From: Bradyrhizobium sp. NP1
GTDB taxonomy: Bacteria > Pseudomonadota > Alphaproteobacteria > Rhizobiales > Xanthobacteraceae
Length of the DNA: 64,000 nucleotides
Assembly: GCF_030378205.1 (NCBI RefSeq)
Contig: NZ_CP127385.1
Span: 5,062,001 to 5,126,000, forward strand
Reading direction: 5' to 3'
Numbering within the stretch: the stretch's first letter is position 1; each line of letters starts with the position of its first letter. This document shows positions 16,201 through 23,647 of the stretch, piece by piece. A program made the position numbers and the translations under genes. Below the pieces are notes generated by a model that saw only the letters and a list, made by a program, of their open reading frames with translations, searched no databases and had not been told where the DNA came from.

Positions 16201-16260
16201 GATTGCAACGGGCCGATCGCGCTGGTCGGCTGCGTCAGCCACGCCCTCTCGAAACACTAG
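13249..16260 (+). CDS. Large exported protein of unknown function
   Basis: A 1003-residue predicted secreted or periplasmic protein I cannot assign. A basic N-terminus leads into a signal segment (GVLPWIVLAWLLGGALAAFAQ, about residues 20-40). Residues about 45-290 form a helical domain; a Ser/Pro run (APSPSPSPG) leads to a Gly/Ser/Ala linker of about 100 residues (about 345-420). A mixed domain with cysteine-containing segments (TVITCCDSTGLAF; DPNCGRLYSCGPVV) follows, then a folded region about 630-880. The C-terminal ALHWTSTESIGTREAYRDHL...FPNCAFATLATARI motif resembles repeats that end caspase-like or Sel1-type surface proteins. It overlaps the upstream TPR gene by 11 bases. The TAG stop is contributed by a CTAG hairpin element. 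Confidence 0.8.
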   Translation: MRNDRRNGSGHFAAARRSRGVLPWIVLAWLLGGALAAFAQDAPLKVSVNGRILLVNGEAITPQDATGPIDTLTSRKASLAAHVLDEQILHSDFAAGLFSPAVRAAVLSDLASGRLVEPWQRALGMDGNATDAALASATENFKTWATKLAAEPREMTLAIARKAYLEGIPAYQENAAIYRSVMVKHEPLSFDSAQRFLQNQMATRRLAVAVELEKYVSANTAPAAGAADPDELRTLRQRLQSEVLDRVSGAATSAAGLERSYTTMARIAEGQSAPLRSYLGTVKPAEIRFTFTGGKGGAAAPAPSPSPSPGMIVTRFAGQNAVTISVPVTPPKNPPFNITGGILPPPAGYTAGSPAGGGNRTAASPSGPGTGAGANAGGSAAAGNNGSAAGGATSSGGTSGGDQATTPAPADSQLANNSDRGSAVPGDFDNLRTYSSKPYHSADGKVFNPMNGMWENPADPADYRIPTVITCCDSTGLAFPDDALEAQQDYWWGDGSGVGTDPNCGRLYSCGPVVDPGPVTTSPPSDRDNEILKAIAYLDQFPPDQKGPAFANFLNSLDPLIRNRAIELLRQYNTGHAGAAAAARPRLTAQAVRNAPSTSYAYSGRSGGNNSTITGVGNSGGGGLRSSYQPITQNAAQSIVGQYKSIPGGVTLEGSSPDLGFVKTISYLPKANAFLLNNDIVYLNPVSAADFAEIQRAIASDDKMGVSLSWQAAIVYGKLAPQGDVAGNLELADRFLGDIAFGQQRVTKGYVFAPGYEPKPATVGGNIAVYFNIHDIRFREAADGHIARSGVNVDTTLVPLIAAAGSDGGHLPDLDRVKNGNIPPEYVANLQHLQNNIDYYGRERIVRKALAYGEAAAFARTLKASGVTFDLASLGEGVAAEKRNEGAPAASSGGESCALAALHWTSTESIGTREAYRDHLARFPNCAFATLATARIASIDAKAEPAPAVMPHAREPVHREPPPKRVVARRATPSAAPAASSGTLDCNGPIALVGCVSHALSKH

Positions 16261-16380
16261 TGTCCCGGACCCGAAGTTCGCATCATTTTGCGGCGGGCTC
16301 TCTTGCGAACTTCCGGTCCGAAAGGACACTAGCAAACTCATGATTCTAGTGTGGTGGTTCGGAAGCGAAGGCGGAACCGC
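16257..16380. repeat. CTAG hairpin element 2 (C hairpin, linker, half D hairpin)
   Basis: Hairpin C runs 16257-16332 (CTAGTGTCCCGGACCCGAAG ... GGTCCGAAAGGACACTAG). The linker CAAACTCATGATT follows, and then from 16346 CTAGTGTGGTGGTTCGGAAG, the left arm of hairpin D with a truncated remainder. CTAG at 16257-16260 contains the stop codon of the preceding gene. Confidence 0.8.
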
Positions 16381-16406
16381 CGCGCCGCCCGCGGCGTTTC
16401 TCGTCC

Positions 16407-16607
16407 ATGAGAATTCCGGACCAGTACCGCAACATCCTCCTGCTCGGAACGGTGACGTTCCTTGGCGCATTCCTTGCCGCCGGCGCCGCGTTCTGGGACG
16501 AGCCGGCGCGGACGGAGCCGAAGAAGGCCGCCCTCCATACCGGCCAGACGCCGGTCCGCATCGTCGGTCCACCTTTCGTGCCCAACACCAATCCGCGCGA
16601 GCGATAG
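16407..16607 (+). CDS. Small single-pass membrane protein
   Basis: A 66-residue protein with one hydrophobic segment (NILLLGTVTFLGAFLAAGAAF, residues 9-29) followed by a basic hydrophilic tail ending in PPFVPNTNPRER. The ribosome-binding site in front of ATG 16407 is weak, and the gene lies directly after a hairpin element. Composition and codon use are compatible with a real gene. Function unknown. Confidence 0.5.
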   Translation: MRIPDQYRNILLLGTVTFLGAFLAAGAAFWDEPARTEPKKAALHTGQTPVRIVGPPFVPNTNPRER

Positions 16608-16767
16608 CGCGGCGCGCGCCGCGCGACTGCTGGTGACGACGCTCGCCGGTGTCACCGTTTTGTCACCCTGAATCTCAATCCGACATCGAACGGTTATCCA
16701 CAGGCAGGCCAGCTTGATTCCCTCAAGGCGCTTTGCTCGACTGTTTTTCTAGCGGCTGAGGTGGATC

Positions 16768-17169
16768 ATGAACTGGGTCCGTGAGCGTGACGCGCTGATC
16801 GCGCAGACTCTGGCATTCGTGCAGGGCGTCGCCGGCAAGACTGACAATGCGGCGCGACCGCAGGATCGGCTTGCAGGCCGCGGTGAGAACGGCGGTGTGG
16901 CCGCGTTTGACGCGGTACGAAGCCCGCGCGAGGTCATCGAGCGAGCGCGGGACACCCCCGTCGCGCGGGCCGAGCCCCTCGACCGCCGGCATCCGATCGT
17001 GCTCAGCGAGGTGAAACGGGAGATCCAGAGCCGGATCGACGGCTTTCGCGCTCATCAGGAGCGGTTCAACCGCGAACGTGCGGAGTATTTCAGCGCGACG
17101 ATCGCAAAACTTCGCGCCGCGATCGACGAGGTGCAACCGCCTCGGCCGTCCCGCCTGCGCGACAAATAG
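16768..17169 (+). CDS. Hypothetical cytosolic protein
   Basis: A 133-residue charged protein without signal peptide or membrane segment, predicted mostly alpha-helical. The C-terminal third (VKREIQSRIDGFRAHQERFNR ... AEYFSATIAKLRAAIDEV) looks like an amphipathic helix or short coiled coil. GAGGTGG lies just upstream of ATG 16768. I do not recognise a named family. A perfect DnaA-box-like TTATCCACA lies 66-74 bases upstream of the start, probably by chance. Confidence 0.7.
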   Translation: MNWVRERDALIAQTLAFVQGVAGKTDNAARPQDRLAGRGENGGVAAFDAVRSPREVIERARDTPVARAEPLDRRHPIVLSEVKREIQSRIDGFRAHQERFNRERAEYFSATIAKLRAAIDEVQPPRPSRLRDK

Positions 17170-17588
17170 GCTGGCCCGCTGTTTGGACGTGATCCGGTTG
17201 CGCTCGCGCTCCGCATTTTGTCGCCAAGGGAGTACCGTTACCCGCCTCGCGCCGGCCAGCCCGGCCCTTCCAGGGGGCCGGATCAAGGGGTCAGAGCCAG
17301 GCCCACACCAGCATCACATTGGCTGCGCAAGCCCCGAGCAGCGCAATCGTCAGCGCCAGATGAACCCGCGTGCAGGAGGTATGCAGCATCGTTCCCATGG
17401 CCGGACCATCGGGCGATTCTAGGCGGGGAGTCCCGGGGATTCTTTTTTCCGCGATTCAGGACTTGTTAAGGACTCAAAGGCCGGTCAGGCCGGGCCGGCA
17501 GGCTTGCCATTTTCGTGATGGATCGCCGCCTCCGCGCCCGGAAACCGCAAGCACAATCCGGACGTTGACCGGCTTTCGGGAGCCGTCC
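17170..17588. other. Intergenic region of about 420 bases
   Basis: It holds a possible 35-codon hydrophobic reading frame on the minus strand (17291-17398). No RNA gene or clear promoter was recognised. Confidence 0.4.
17291..17398 (-). CDS. Possible 35-residue single-pass membrane peptide
   Basis: The minus strand from ATG 17398 encodes 35 residues. A short polar start (MGTMLHTSCTRVH) leads into one transmembrane-like segment (LALTIALLGACAANVMLVWA) ending in a TGA stop. The ribosome-binding site is not clear; an alternative start is the second ATG nine bases on. The hydrophobic pattern and lack of overlap with other genes make it worth listing, but it is unproven. Confidence 0.35.
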   Translation of the reverse strand: MGTMLHTSCTRVHLALTIALLGACAANVMLVWAWL

Positions 17589-17843
17589 ATGCCTTACGCG
17601 CTGATTTGTGGCGACGCCCGGCTGAGCAAGGCCTATCCGACCGAAGCCGACGTCTGGAAACTCGCCCGGGAAAGCGGGCTAGTGGTCGACGCCGCCTCGG
17701 AGGAGGCGAAGCCGGCGCCACGGCCGGTGCTCGACAATGACTACGAGATAAGGCCCTGCCCGGCCGACCCGGACGAGGATCCGGCTCGGAACAAGGACGA
17801 GGCCGAGCGGCTGGCCAAGCGCGAGCTTCAGTTCATGCGGTGA
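17589..17843 (+). CDS. Small acidic hypothetical protein
   Basis: An 84-residue protein, strongly acidic in the middle (DNDYEIRPCPADPDEDPARNKDEAERL) and with no signal peptide. It starts MPYALICGDARLSKAYPTEADVW. The start is ATG 17589 after CGGGAGCCGTCC. I do not recognise the family; such short acidic proteins are frequent in Bradyrhizobium. It converges on the exported protein at 17881-18120. Confidence 0.65.
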   Translation: MPYALICGDARLSKAYPTEADVWKLARESGLVVDAASEEAKPAPRPVLDNDYEIRPCPADPDEDPARNKDEAERLAKRELQFMR

Positions 17844-17880
17844 AATGGCGCGGCATTCGCGGGCGCCGGGCGGCCGACCC

Positions 17881-18120
17881 TCACGGCGTCGCCGTCGCGC
17901 GCGAAGCCTGCTCGGCGGCGAGCGTGACGCAGACCTTCTTGCGGTGCAGGCCGCGGACCACGCCGGTGACCCTCAGCACCTTGCCGGCCGGGCACGCGGC
18001 ATCGCGGACGAAGGCGACTTCGAAGGGAGCAAGGAAAAGCGGCTCGGATTTCAGCACGGTTTCGGCCGACGACGGCAGGGTGCCCGCCGCAACGACAAGA
18101 GCTGAAATCAAGATACGCAT
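17881..18120 (-). CDS. Small exported protein
   Basis: A 79-residue protein with signal peptide (MRILISALVVAAGTLPSSA) and a mature domain of about 60 residues containing two cysteines (DAACPAGKVLRVTG and HRKKVCVTL) that could form a disulfide. Start 18120 is chosen because the signal peptide begins there; the longer frame to 18204 adds unlikely residues. It looks like a conserved small exported protein of rhizobia, function unknown. Confidence 0.75.
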   Translation of the reverse strand: MRILISALVVAAGTLPSSAETVLKSEPLFLAPFEVAFVRDAACPAGKVLRVTGVVRGLHRKKVCVTLAAEQASRATATP

Positions 18121-18214
18121 GTGCGTTACACCGCCCGCTTCCCGCATAATAGCGACGGAGCATGACAGGTTCCGTGCGGTCGTCGAAAAAAGTTCGGTCC
18201 TCAAGCAGGAAACA

Positions 18215-18242
18215 AAAAGGCCGGCGGGGACGCCGGCCTTTT
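18215..18242 (-). terminator. Terminator of outer-membrane protein gene
   Basis: A 12-bp stem AAAAGGCCGGCG/CGCCGGCCTTTT with loop GGGA. The minus-strand exit has a T-rich tail. It lies 29 bases after the porin stop. Confidence 0.8.
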
Positions 18243-18270
18243 CCGTTTCTGCGTGTGCTCGCGTTCGGCG

Positions 18271-18984
18271 TCAGTACTTGTTGGCGACCGGGCCACCCCA
18301 GCCGAAGCGATAGTTCACGCCGAGCTTGACGGTGTGGTCGTCGTCGCGGAAGCGCGTGCCGACAATCGGTGCCGGACCGCTGGTGAAGGCCGTCGAGCCG
18401 AAATTGTAATACTGGTACTCGGCCTTGGCCGACCAGTTCGGCGCGAACATGTATTCGAGGCCAGCACCGACGGTGTAGCCGTCGTGGTGATTGCCATTGG
18501 TGGTGAAGGCGACCGGCGCGCCGAGGGTGCTGACGCCGAAATTGTTGTTGTCGCGCCAGGCGTAGCCGCCCTTGGCATAGAGCAGTGCCGGACCCCAGGT
18601 ATAGCCGAAGCGGCCAGTGACCGAGCCGATCTCGTTATTCCTGGTAGTGATGACGGTGCTCCCGGGGAACAGCACGCCGTTACCGTTATTGTTGCTGAGC
18701 CAGCTATACTGGGCCTCGGCGCCGACCACCCAGTTCGGGGCGAACTGATAGTCGAAGCCGCCCTGCACGCCGCCCATGAAGCGGGCATTGCTGCCGATCA
18801 GGCTGTTGTTGCCGGCGAACGCTCCGCCGACATGGCCGCCGATGTAGAATCCGGTCCAATTATAGATCACGGCAGGCGCAGTATAGGCCGGCGCCTTGGT
18901 ATAGGTCCGCGCCGGCATGTCGGCGGCAACCGCCGGGGCCGCAAACGCGAACAGCGCGGCCGCGCCAAGCAAAAGCCTTTTCAT
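18271..18984 (-). CDS. Outer-membrane beta-barrel protein (Omp31/RopB-like)
   Basis: A 237-residue outer-membrane protein with signal peptide (MKRLLLGAAALFAFAAPAVA, cut before ADMPARTY). The first barrel strand is the typical YNWTGFYIGGHVGGAF of rhizobial and Brucella Omp25/31-type proteins. It has alternating amphipathic strands (FDYQFAPNWVVGAEAQYSW; VGAGLEYMFAPNWSAKAEYQYY) and a C-terminal aromatic residue (VANKY) for BAM recognition. Length fits an eight-stranded barrel. Start 18984 is chosen for the signal peptide with GGGGAA upstream. A 255-base upstream gap probably holds its promoter. Confidence 0.9.
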   Translation of the reverse strand: MKRLLLGAAALFAFAAPAVAADMPARTYTKAPAYTAPAVIYNWTGFYIGGHVGGAFAGNNSLIGSNARFMGGVQGGFDYQFAPNWVVGAEAQYSWLSNNNGNGVLFPGSTVITTRNNEIGSVTGRFGYTWGPALLYAKGGYAWRDNNNFGVSTLGAPVAFTTNGNHHDGYTVGAGLEYMFAPNWSAKAEYQYYNFGSTAFTSGPAPIVGTRFRDDDHTVKLGVNYRFGWGGPVANKY

Positions 18985-19239
18985 GAGAAATTCCCCGTTA
19001 CTGTCGGTGGCGACAACATTCAAACAACGTGGCCTCAGTTTGGTTGCTTCGCGGCAATGTCGGACCTGTGATTTCATGTCGCTGTGGCGCCGAAACAACA
19101 CCGGCGTTTGTTCCATCGCGAGGCAGCTTAGGCGACGAAAATGCTGATTTTCCATTAGTTTCGGCCATCGACCGGCCGGTCTGGTTCAAGCCTCGCCAAA
19201 AAGTGATCGGCAGGGTTCGCGCGGACTTAATGCGACGCC

Positions 19240-19659
19240 TCAACGTTGCATCTTTTCCAGATCCGGAAACGGCGCGTAGGCCGCGCCCGCGCAGACGTCG
19301 GACGCGTTCTCCACCAGGCGGTCGAGCCTGCCGCTGACATACATCACTGCGCGTTCGCGCGCCTCGCGATAGTTGCCGTCGAGCTCGCGCGGCGTGAAGC
19401 GCAGGCAACTGACATAGCGCTGCCGTCCGCCTACCGTGCGCACCACCGGGTCGGCCATCTCGGCATTGCGCACGCCGACGGGATTGTTGAGGTAGGTGCG
19501 CATGAAGGCCAGGATCTCGACGCGATAATTCTCCGGATACCGTTCCTGCGCGCTCGAGTCGGCCACGAAGGAGGTCGGCCCGGGCCCGTCATTGCCGAGA
19601 CAGCCTGTCAGGGCGAGCGGCAGCAGCACGATCGCGAGGCGCGTTGCCGATATGCCCAA
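19240..19659 (-). CDS. Putative lipoprotein
   Basis: A 139-residue exported protein. MGISATRLAIVLLPLALTGCLG has a lipobox (LTGC, Cys20), so it is probably lipid-anchored. The mature region has a conserved-looking YRVEILAFMRTYLNNPVGVRNAEM segment and three further cysteines (SCLRF, DVCAG). I do not recognise a named domain, although similar small lipoproteins are common in Nitrobacteraceae. It is monocistronic, with a hairpin element on its upstream side (19695-19805). Confidence 0.8.
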   Translation of the reverse strand: MGISATRLAIVLLPLALTGCLGNDGPGPTSFVADSSAQERYPENYRVEILAFMRTYLNNPVGVRNAEMADPVVRTVGGRQRYVSCLRFTPRELDGNYREARERAVMYVSGRLDRLVENASDVCAGAAYAPFPDLEKMQR

Positions 19660-19694
19660 TTGCTGTCCGTTCCTCGTGAATCGTCGGTGCCGTT

Positions 19695-19805
19695 CCAGCG
19701 GTCCGATTTTACCCGGCGAGGCACTTTTGCGAATGCTGGAATCAAGGAACCACTAGCAAATTATTGATGCCAGTGAAGCTTGGGATTTGACGTTTCCATT
19801 CACGA
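19695..19805. repeat. CTAG hairpin element 3 (decayed A hairpin, linker, half B hairpin)
   Basis: CCAGCGGTCCGATTTTACCC ... GGCACTTTTGCGAATG ... GGAACCACTAG, then linker CAAATTATTGATG, then CCAGTGAAGCTTGGGATTTG as the degraded left arm of hairpin B. It shares the inner GGCACTTTTGCGAATG with element 4. Confidence 0.75.
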
Positions 19806-19915
19806 AAAGATGCCGGCCCGCGGTCGCTGGGGACGCAACGACGCGGGCCGGCCATTATCCGCTGATGCGGCGGGGCAATGTGGAACGAACCACACCGGCG
19901 GATGGAGTTACGATC

Positions 19916-20215
19916 TCAGCCGCGACGGGTCTTGGCTTCGCTGTGCTTGAAGCCGACCTTCGCGTGCGTCTTGATCATGCCCATTTTCTTGTGGTGGTGA
20001 TGCCGGGCATGATGACGGCCCATCTTGGCGTTGGCATTGAGGACGTTCTGCTTGGCCGGCGCGACCTTGGTCGCCTCGGGCTTCGCCGCGATCGTCTTGG
20101 CCGGCTGGCTCTGGGTGGTGGCCGGGGTCTGCGCAGCCTTTTCGGGGCCGGCGGCGAGCGCCGGCGCGGCAATCACGGAAACGGCAAGCAGGGCTGCTGA
20201 AATGCTCTTGAGCAT
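19916..20215 (-). CDS. Small His-rich exported protein
   Basis: A 99-residue protein with signal peptide (MLKSISAALLAVSVIAAPALA), a Pro/Ala/Lys/Thr-rich middle, and a His/Lys-rich tail (GRHHARHHHHKKMGMIKTHAK) that could bind divalent metals. It resembles proteins I recall being named 'His-rich protein BRANT' in Bradyrhizobium genomes; that match is from memory. Start 20215 has AGGAGACAACC just upstream; the longer frame to 20320 lacks a signal. Function unproven. Confidence 0.78.
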   Translation of the reverse strand: MLKSISAALLAVSVIAAPALAAGPEKAAQTPATTQSQPAKTIAAKPEATKVAPAKQNVLNANAKMGRHHARHHHHKKMGMIKTHAKVGFKHSEAKTRRG

Positions 20216-20492
20216 GGTTGTCTCCTCTTGGGGATCGGGAGGTGACCGGCCGGATGGTCGGGCTTTCCGATCATTGCAACACGACCCTAAGGGGAGCGCA
20301 CTGAACCCACCCTGAAGCACGAAGACGGGCTCCGTTCATCTGCATGACATGTTTGTCATGTTCACCGATGCCGCATCTGGAGCCCTTGTGAACGGCGCCC
20401 GAACCAGCGCCGGGAATGTTTAAGCGGCTGAGGTGTTCAATTCCGCGGAGCTGGGTGTAGCGCCGGGTTTCCGAAAACTGTGGGAGAACTGC

Positions 20493-21035
20493 ATGAACAA
20501 GGTTGCGATACGGCTCTTGACGCTGGCGATGTTCGCCTTTGCGGTGGCGGCGGCGCCGCTCCTTTCCACCGCCTATGCCGCGGGAGGCGACAATCCCTCG
20601 CCGCCCGCGTCCGGTTCCAGCAAGGACAAGAAGAAGGACAAGAGCTCGGCGATCGACAACCCGAAATTCCTCGCCGGCTATCACACGGCCTACGCCACGA
20701 TCTATGACCGCCACGATTATGCCGCCGCAATCGATCAGCTCAAGGCGCTCGGCCAGGACGACCGCGCCGATGTCGCCAACCTGATCGGCTATTCCTACCG
20801 CAAGCTCGGCGACTACAAGCTGTCGCAGGTCTGGTATGAGCGCGCGCTCACGGCCGACCCGAACCACGTCCGCACCTGGCAGTATTACGGCCTCTGGCAG
20901 CTCGAACAGGGCAACCGCGATCAGGCGGCGTATCACCTGAACAAGATCGCCCAGCTCGCCGGCACCAGCAGCGAGGAATATCGCTCGCTCGCTGCCGCCA
21001 TGGAAAAGCCGCCGGGCACTGGTCTCGTCTACTAG
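20493..21035 (+). CDS. Exported TPR protein, paralogue 1 of tandem pair
   Basis: A 180-residue exported protein with signal peptide (MNKVAIRLLTLAMFAFAVAA, cut after AYA), a Lys/Ser-rich linker (GSSKDKKKDKSSA) and two to three TPR helices (YDRHDYAAAIDQLKALG; NLIGYSYRKLGDYKLSQVWY; TADPNHVRTWQYYGLWQLEQ). GGGAGAA precedes ATG 20493. It is followed 187 bases later by a close paralogue, and the two proteins match almost residue for residue over the last 140 positions. The TAG stop lies inside the CTAG of hairpin element 4. It is probably a periplasmic protein-protein interaction factor. Confidence 0.85.
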   Translation: MNKVAIRLLTLAMFAFAVAAAPLLSTAYAAGGDNPSPPASGSSKDKKKDKSSAIDNPKFLAGYHTAYATIYDRHDYAAAIDQLKALGQDDRADVANLIGYSYRKLGDYKLSQVWYERALTADPNHVRTWQYYGLWQLEQGNRDQAAYHLNKIAQLAGTSSEEYRSLAAAMEKPPGTGLVY

Positions 21036-21190
21036 TGGTCCAATTCTAATATTCGCATTCCGTCAGGACAGGCACTTTTGCGAATGTTAGAATAAGGACC
21101 GCCAGCAAATATTGTTTTCTAGTGGAGCTTTGGGTTTGACGTTCGCATCACGATGCTCGGTTAGTAGCGAACGTCAAATCCGCTCCACTC
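21032..21190. repeat. CTAG hairpin element 4 (complete A hairpin, linker, B hairpin)
   Basis: Hairpin A 21032-21105 (CTAGTGGTCCAATTC ... GCACTTTTGCGAATGTTAG ... GGACCGCCAG), linker CAAATATTGTTTT, hairpin B from 21119 (CTAGTGGAGC ... TTTGACGTTCGC ... AGCGAACGTCAAATCC ... CTCCACTC). It sits between the tandem TPR paralogues. The first CTAG supplies the stop codon of the upstream gene. Confidence 0.85.
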
Positions 21191-21222
21191 ATACCCAAAC
21201 CAACGGTCGACAGGAGGAATGG

Positions 21223-21771
21223 ATGAGCAAATCTGTGATCAGGTTCGCAACGCTTGCGGCGTTCTCGCTCGCATTCGCGTCAGCGCCCGTGATCTCGACG
21301 GTCTACGCCAACCCTGACGAGAATGCGCCGGCCCCCTCCTCCTCGACCAAGACCAAGGGCAAGAAGAAGAGCGAAGCGGCGCCATCAAGCGAGTATGCGG
21401 CATTCGCTGCCGGCTATCGCGCCGCTTACACGACGATCTACGACCGCCACGACTATGCGAACGCGATCGACCAGCTCAAGGCGCTGGGCCACGACGACAC
21501 CGCGGCGGTCGCCAATCTGATCGGCTATTCCTACCGCAAGCTCGGCGACTACAAGCTATCGCAGGTCTGGTACGAGCGCGCGCTGAAGTCCGATCCGAAC
21601 CACGTCAAGACCTGGCAGTACTACGGGCTGTGGCAGGTCGAACAGGGCAACCGCGATCAGGCGCAGTATCACCTGAACAAGATCGCGCAGCTCGCAGGCA
21701 AGGACAGCGAGGAATACCGTTCGCTCGCCGCGGCGCTCGAGCAGCCGCCGGGCACCGGCCTCGTCTACTGA
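21223..21771 (+). CDS. Exported TPR protein, paralogue 2 of tandem pair
   Basis: A 182-residue exported protein with signal peptide (MSKSVIRFATLAAFSLAFASAP, cut after VYA), an acidic then Lys-rich linker (SSTKTKGKKKSEAAPSS), and the same TPR region as its neighbour (NLIGYSYRKLGDYKLSQVWY and YRSLAAALEQPPGTGLVY). A strong AGGAGG precedes ATG 21223. The pair most likely arose by tandem duplication; the signal peptides and linkers have diverged more than the repeats. A terminator follows directly. Confidence 0.87.
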   Translation: MSKSVIRFATLAAFSLAFASAPVISTVYANPDENAPAPSSSTKTKGKKKSEAAPSSEYAAFAAGYRAAYTTIYDRHDYANAIDQLKALGHDDTAAVANLIGYSYRKLGDYKLSQVWYERALKSDPNHVKTWQYYGLWQVEQGNRDQAQYHLNKIAQLAGKDSEEYRSLAAALEQPPGTGLVY

Positions 21772-21791
21772 ACGCCCTGACCTGACCGAAC

Positions 21792-21827
21792 AAGACGGCG
21801 CGAGCCTTGCCGCTCGCGCCGTCTTTT
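21792..21827 (+). terminator. Terminator after TPR paralogue 2
   Basis: A 14-bp stem AAGACGGCGCGAGC/GCTCGCGCCGTCTT followed by TTTTGC. Its A-rich 5' side could also serve the convergent peptidase gene, which ends at 21831. Confidence 0.85.
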
Positions 21828-21830
21828 TGC

Positions 21831-23405
21831 TTACGGCTTCATCATGGCCTCGGCCTCGGCGCGGAGGGCCTGACGCGAGGTATCGTTCGAATAGAACATG
21901 TGGCCGCCGGGATAGACCGCGAAGCGCACCCGGTCGGGCGACGCGAAGGCAGGCAACTGGTCGAGCGCGATGCGCGTGCCGAAATAGGGCGTGGCGAGAT
22001 CGAACAGGCCATGCGCGACCAGCAGTTTCAGCTTCGGGTCGAGCGCGAGGATCTGCCTGAGCTCGGCGATCGACTGCGGCGGGTTGATGCCGCGCCCGAA
22101 ATCCCAGCTCCGCTCGACCGAGCCGTTGAGAAGTTCGTAGGAGCCGTCCGGCCGCCAGTTGAGCTTGCGCCTGGTGAGATCGACGGCGGCGCTCGAAAGC
22201 GACGCCATAAGTCCCTCGCCGGAGGGATCGCTGAAATGGAACGCGCTCGAATCCGGATAGGGGTCGAAGCCGCGCACCGAGGCGTCGTACCGTCCGGTCA
22301 CCTTGCCGTTGCGCCGGTCGAATTCGCGACGGAATTCACCGACGTCGAAGCGTCCGGCGAGCCGCCGGCTCACCGCCTGATCGATGCCGGTCAGCGCCGC
22401 CACGCGGTCGGCGAGCCGGTTAGTGGCTTCGGCATCCTGCTCGCCGCGGACGAGATCGGCCAGGAACTCGCCGCGCGCGTAGGTCTCGACCTCGGCGAGA
22501 TCGGCACGGGTCACGGGCCCCTTGGCGGCGCGCGCCACCGCTGCATAGCTCGGCAGGCTCGCGACGTACTGCAGAAGGCTGGAGCCGGTGAACTCGCGAA
22601 AATCGAGCAACGGCGAGATCAGGATCAGTCCGTTGACGCCGACGCCCTGCCGCGTCTGCAAATTGTTCACGACCTTGGGGCCGCGAATGCCGCCATAGCT
22701 TTCGCCGGCAACATATTTCGGCGAGGCCAGCCGGTCGTTCTTCTCCAGCCAGCGGCGGATCACCAGCGCGATCGAGGCCACGTCGCCCTCGACCGAGAAG
22801 AACCGCTTGCGCGCCTCCTCGCCGCTGGCGACGAAGCGGCTGTAGCCGGTGCCGACCGGATCGATGAAGACAAGGTCGGTGAAATCGAGCCAGGTCTCGT
22901 TGTTGGCCTCAAGCTTCGGCGCACTCGATGGCGTCACGCTGGCCGCATCGAGCGGCAGCCGCCACGGCCCGCTATTGCCGAGTTGCAGGTAGGCGGACGC
23001 CGCGCCAGGGCCGCCGTTGAACAGGAACGTCACCGGACGCGCGGCGCGGTCGACACCGTCGAGCTGGTAGGCGGTGTAGGCAATGTCGGCCTGCGGCTCG
23101 CCCTTGTCGTCGAACAGGCGGATGGAGCCCGCGGTCGCGCTGAAGGTGAGCGTGCGTCCGGGCAGATCGAGCGTCTGGCCGGTGGTGGAATCCGGTGGCA
23201 GCCGATGCTGCTCGGCGGCGCCCTGCGAGCCCGGCGTATTGGCCGCGGCGCGGCCACTGCCTGGTCCGGCCTTCTGACCCGCAGGAGTGGTGGCGGCTTC
23301 CGCAGGCGGCTGCGAGGCCTCCTGGGCCGAGGCGGCCGCGAGCGACAGCACGAGAAGTGCGGCCGCACCGTGCAGCGCGCGCCGCGACGGCAAGGCAAGG
23401 GGCAT
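21831..23405 (-). CDS. S10-family serine carboxypeptidase-like protein
   Basis: A 524-residue exported alpha/beta-hydrolase of the serine carboxypeptidase family, expected to remove C-terminal residues from peptides in the periplasm. Signal peptide about residues 9-27 (ALHGAAALLVLSLAAASA). Oxyanion-region motif FLFNGGPGAASAYL, catalytic Ser in AGESYGG (about 235), Asp in HGLFDLATPY (about 468), and His in YPGGHMFY (about 500) complete the triad. A low-complexity Ala/Gly/Pro linker separates signal and domain. Start 23405 gives the signal peptide. The gene is monocistronic and convergent to the TPR pair. Confidence 0.9.
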   Translation of the reverse strand: MPLALPSRRALHGAAALLVLSLAAASAQEASQPPAEAATTPAGQKAGPGSGRAAANTPGSQGAAEQHRLPPDSTTGQTLDLPGRTLTFSATAGSIRLFDDKGEPQADIAYTAYQLDGVDRAARPVTFLFNGGPGAASAYLQLGNSGPWRLPLDAASVTPSSAPKLEANNETWLDFTDLVFIDPVGTGYSRFVASGEEARKRFFSVEGDVASIALVIRRWLEKNDRLASPKYVAGESYGGIRGPKVVNNLQTRQGVGVNGLILISPLLDFREFTGSSLLQYVASLPSYAAVARAAKGPVTRADLAEVETYARGEFLADLVRGEQDAEATNRLADRVAALTGIDQAVSRRLAGRFDVGEFRREFDRRNGKVTGRYDASVRGFDPYPDSSAFHFSDPSGEGLMASLSSAAVDLTRRKLNWRPDGSYELLNGSVERSWDFGRGINPPQSIAELRQILALDPKLKLLVAHGLFDLATPYFGTRIALDQLPAFASPDRVRFAVYPGGHMFYSNDTSRQALRAEAEAMMKP

Positions 23406-23647
23406 TTTCGTCTCCTTACGGCTGAGGTCGGCTGGATCATGCCCGCGGTACTTATATCAGGCATGACAAGGCGATAGCCGCGGCTTCTAGCCCGCAATTG
23501 CGGCGGATTGGGGCAGCGCGGGCGGCCCGGTTAGTGCCGCCCGTTTGCGTTTGACTTCAAGAATCGGATCGGCGTCCGTCTCGACAAGCAGGATGCGGCC
23601 GTATAGACGACCACGGCGCCGGACACCGGCGCGCAAGGGACCATCAG

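Noticed and set aside
16694..16702. Perfect DnaA box TTATCCACA
   Set aside because: A single box without AT-rich unwinding region or replication genes does not indicate an origin.
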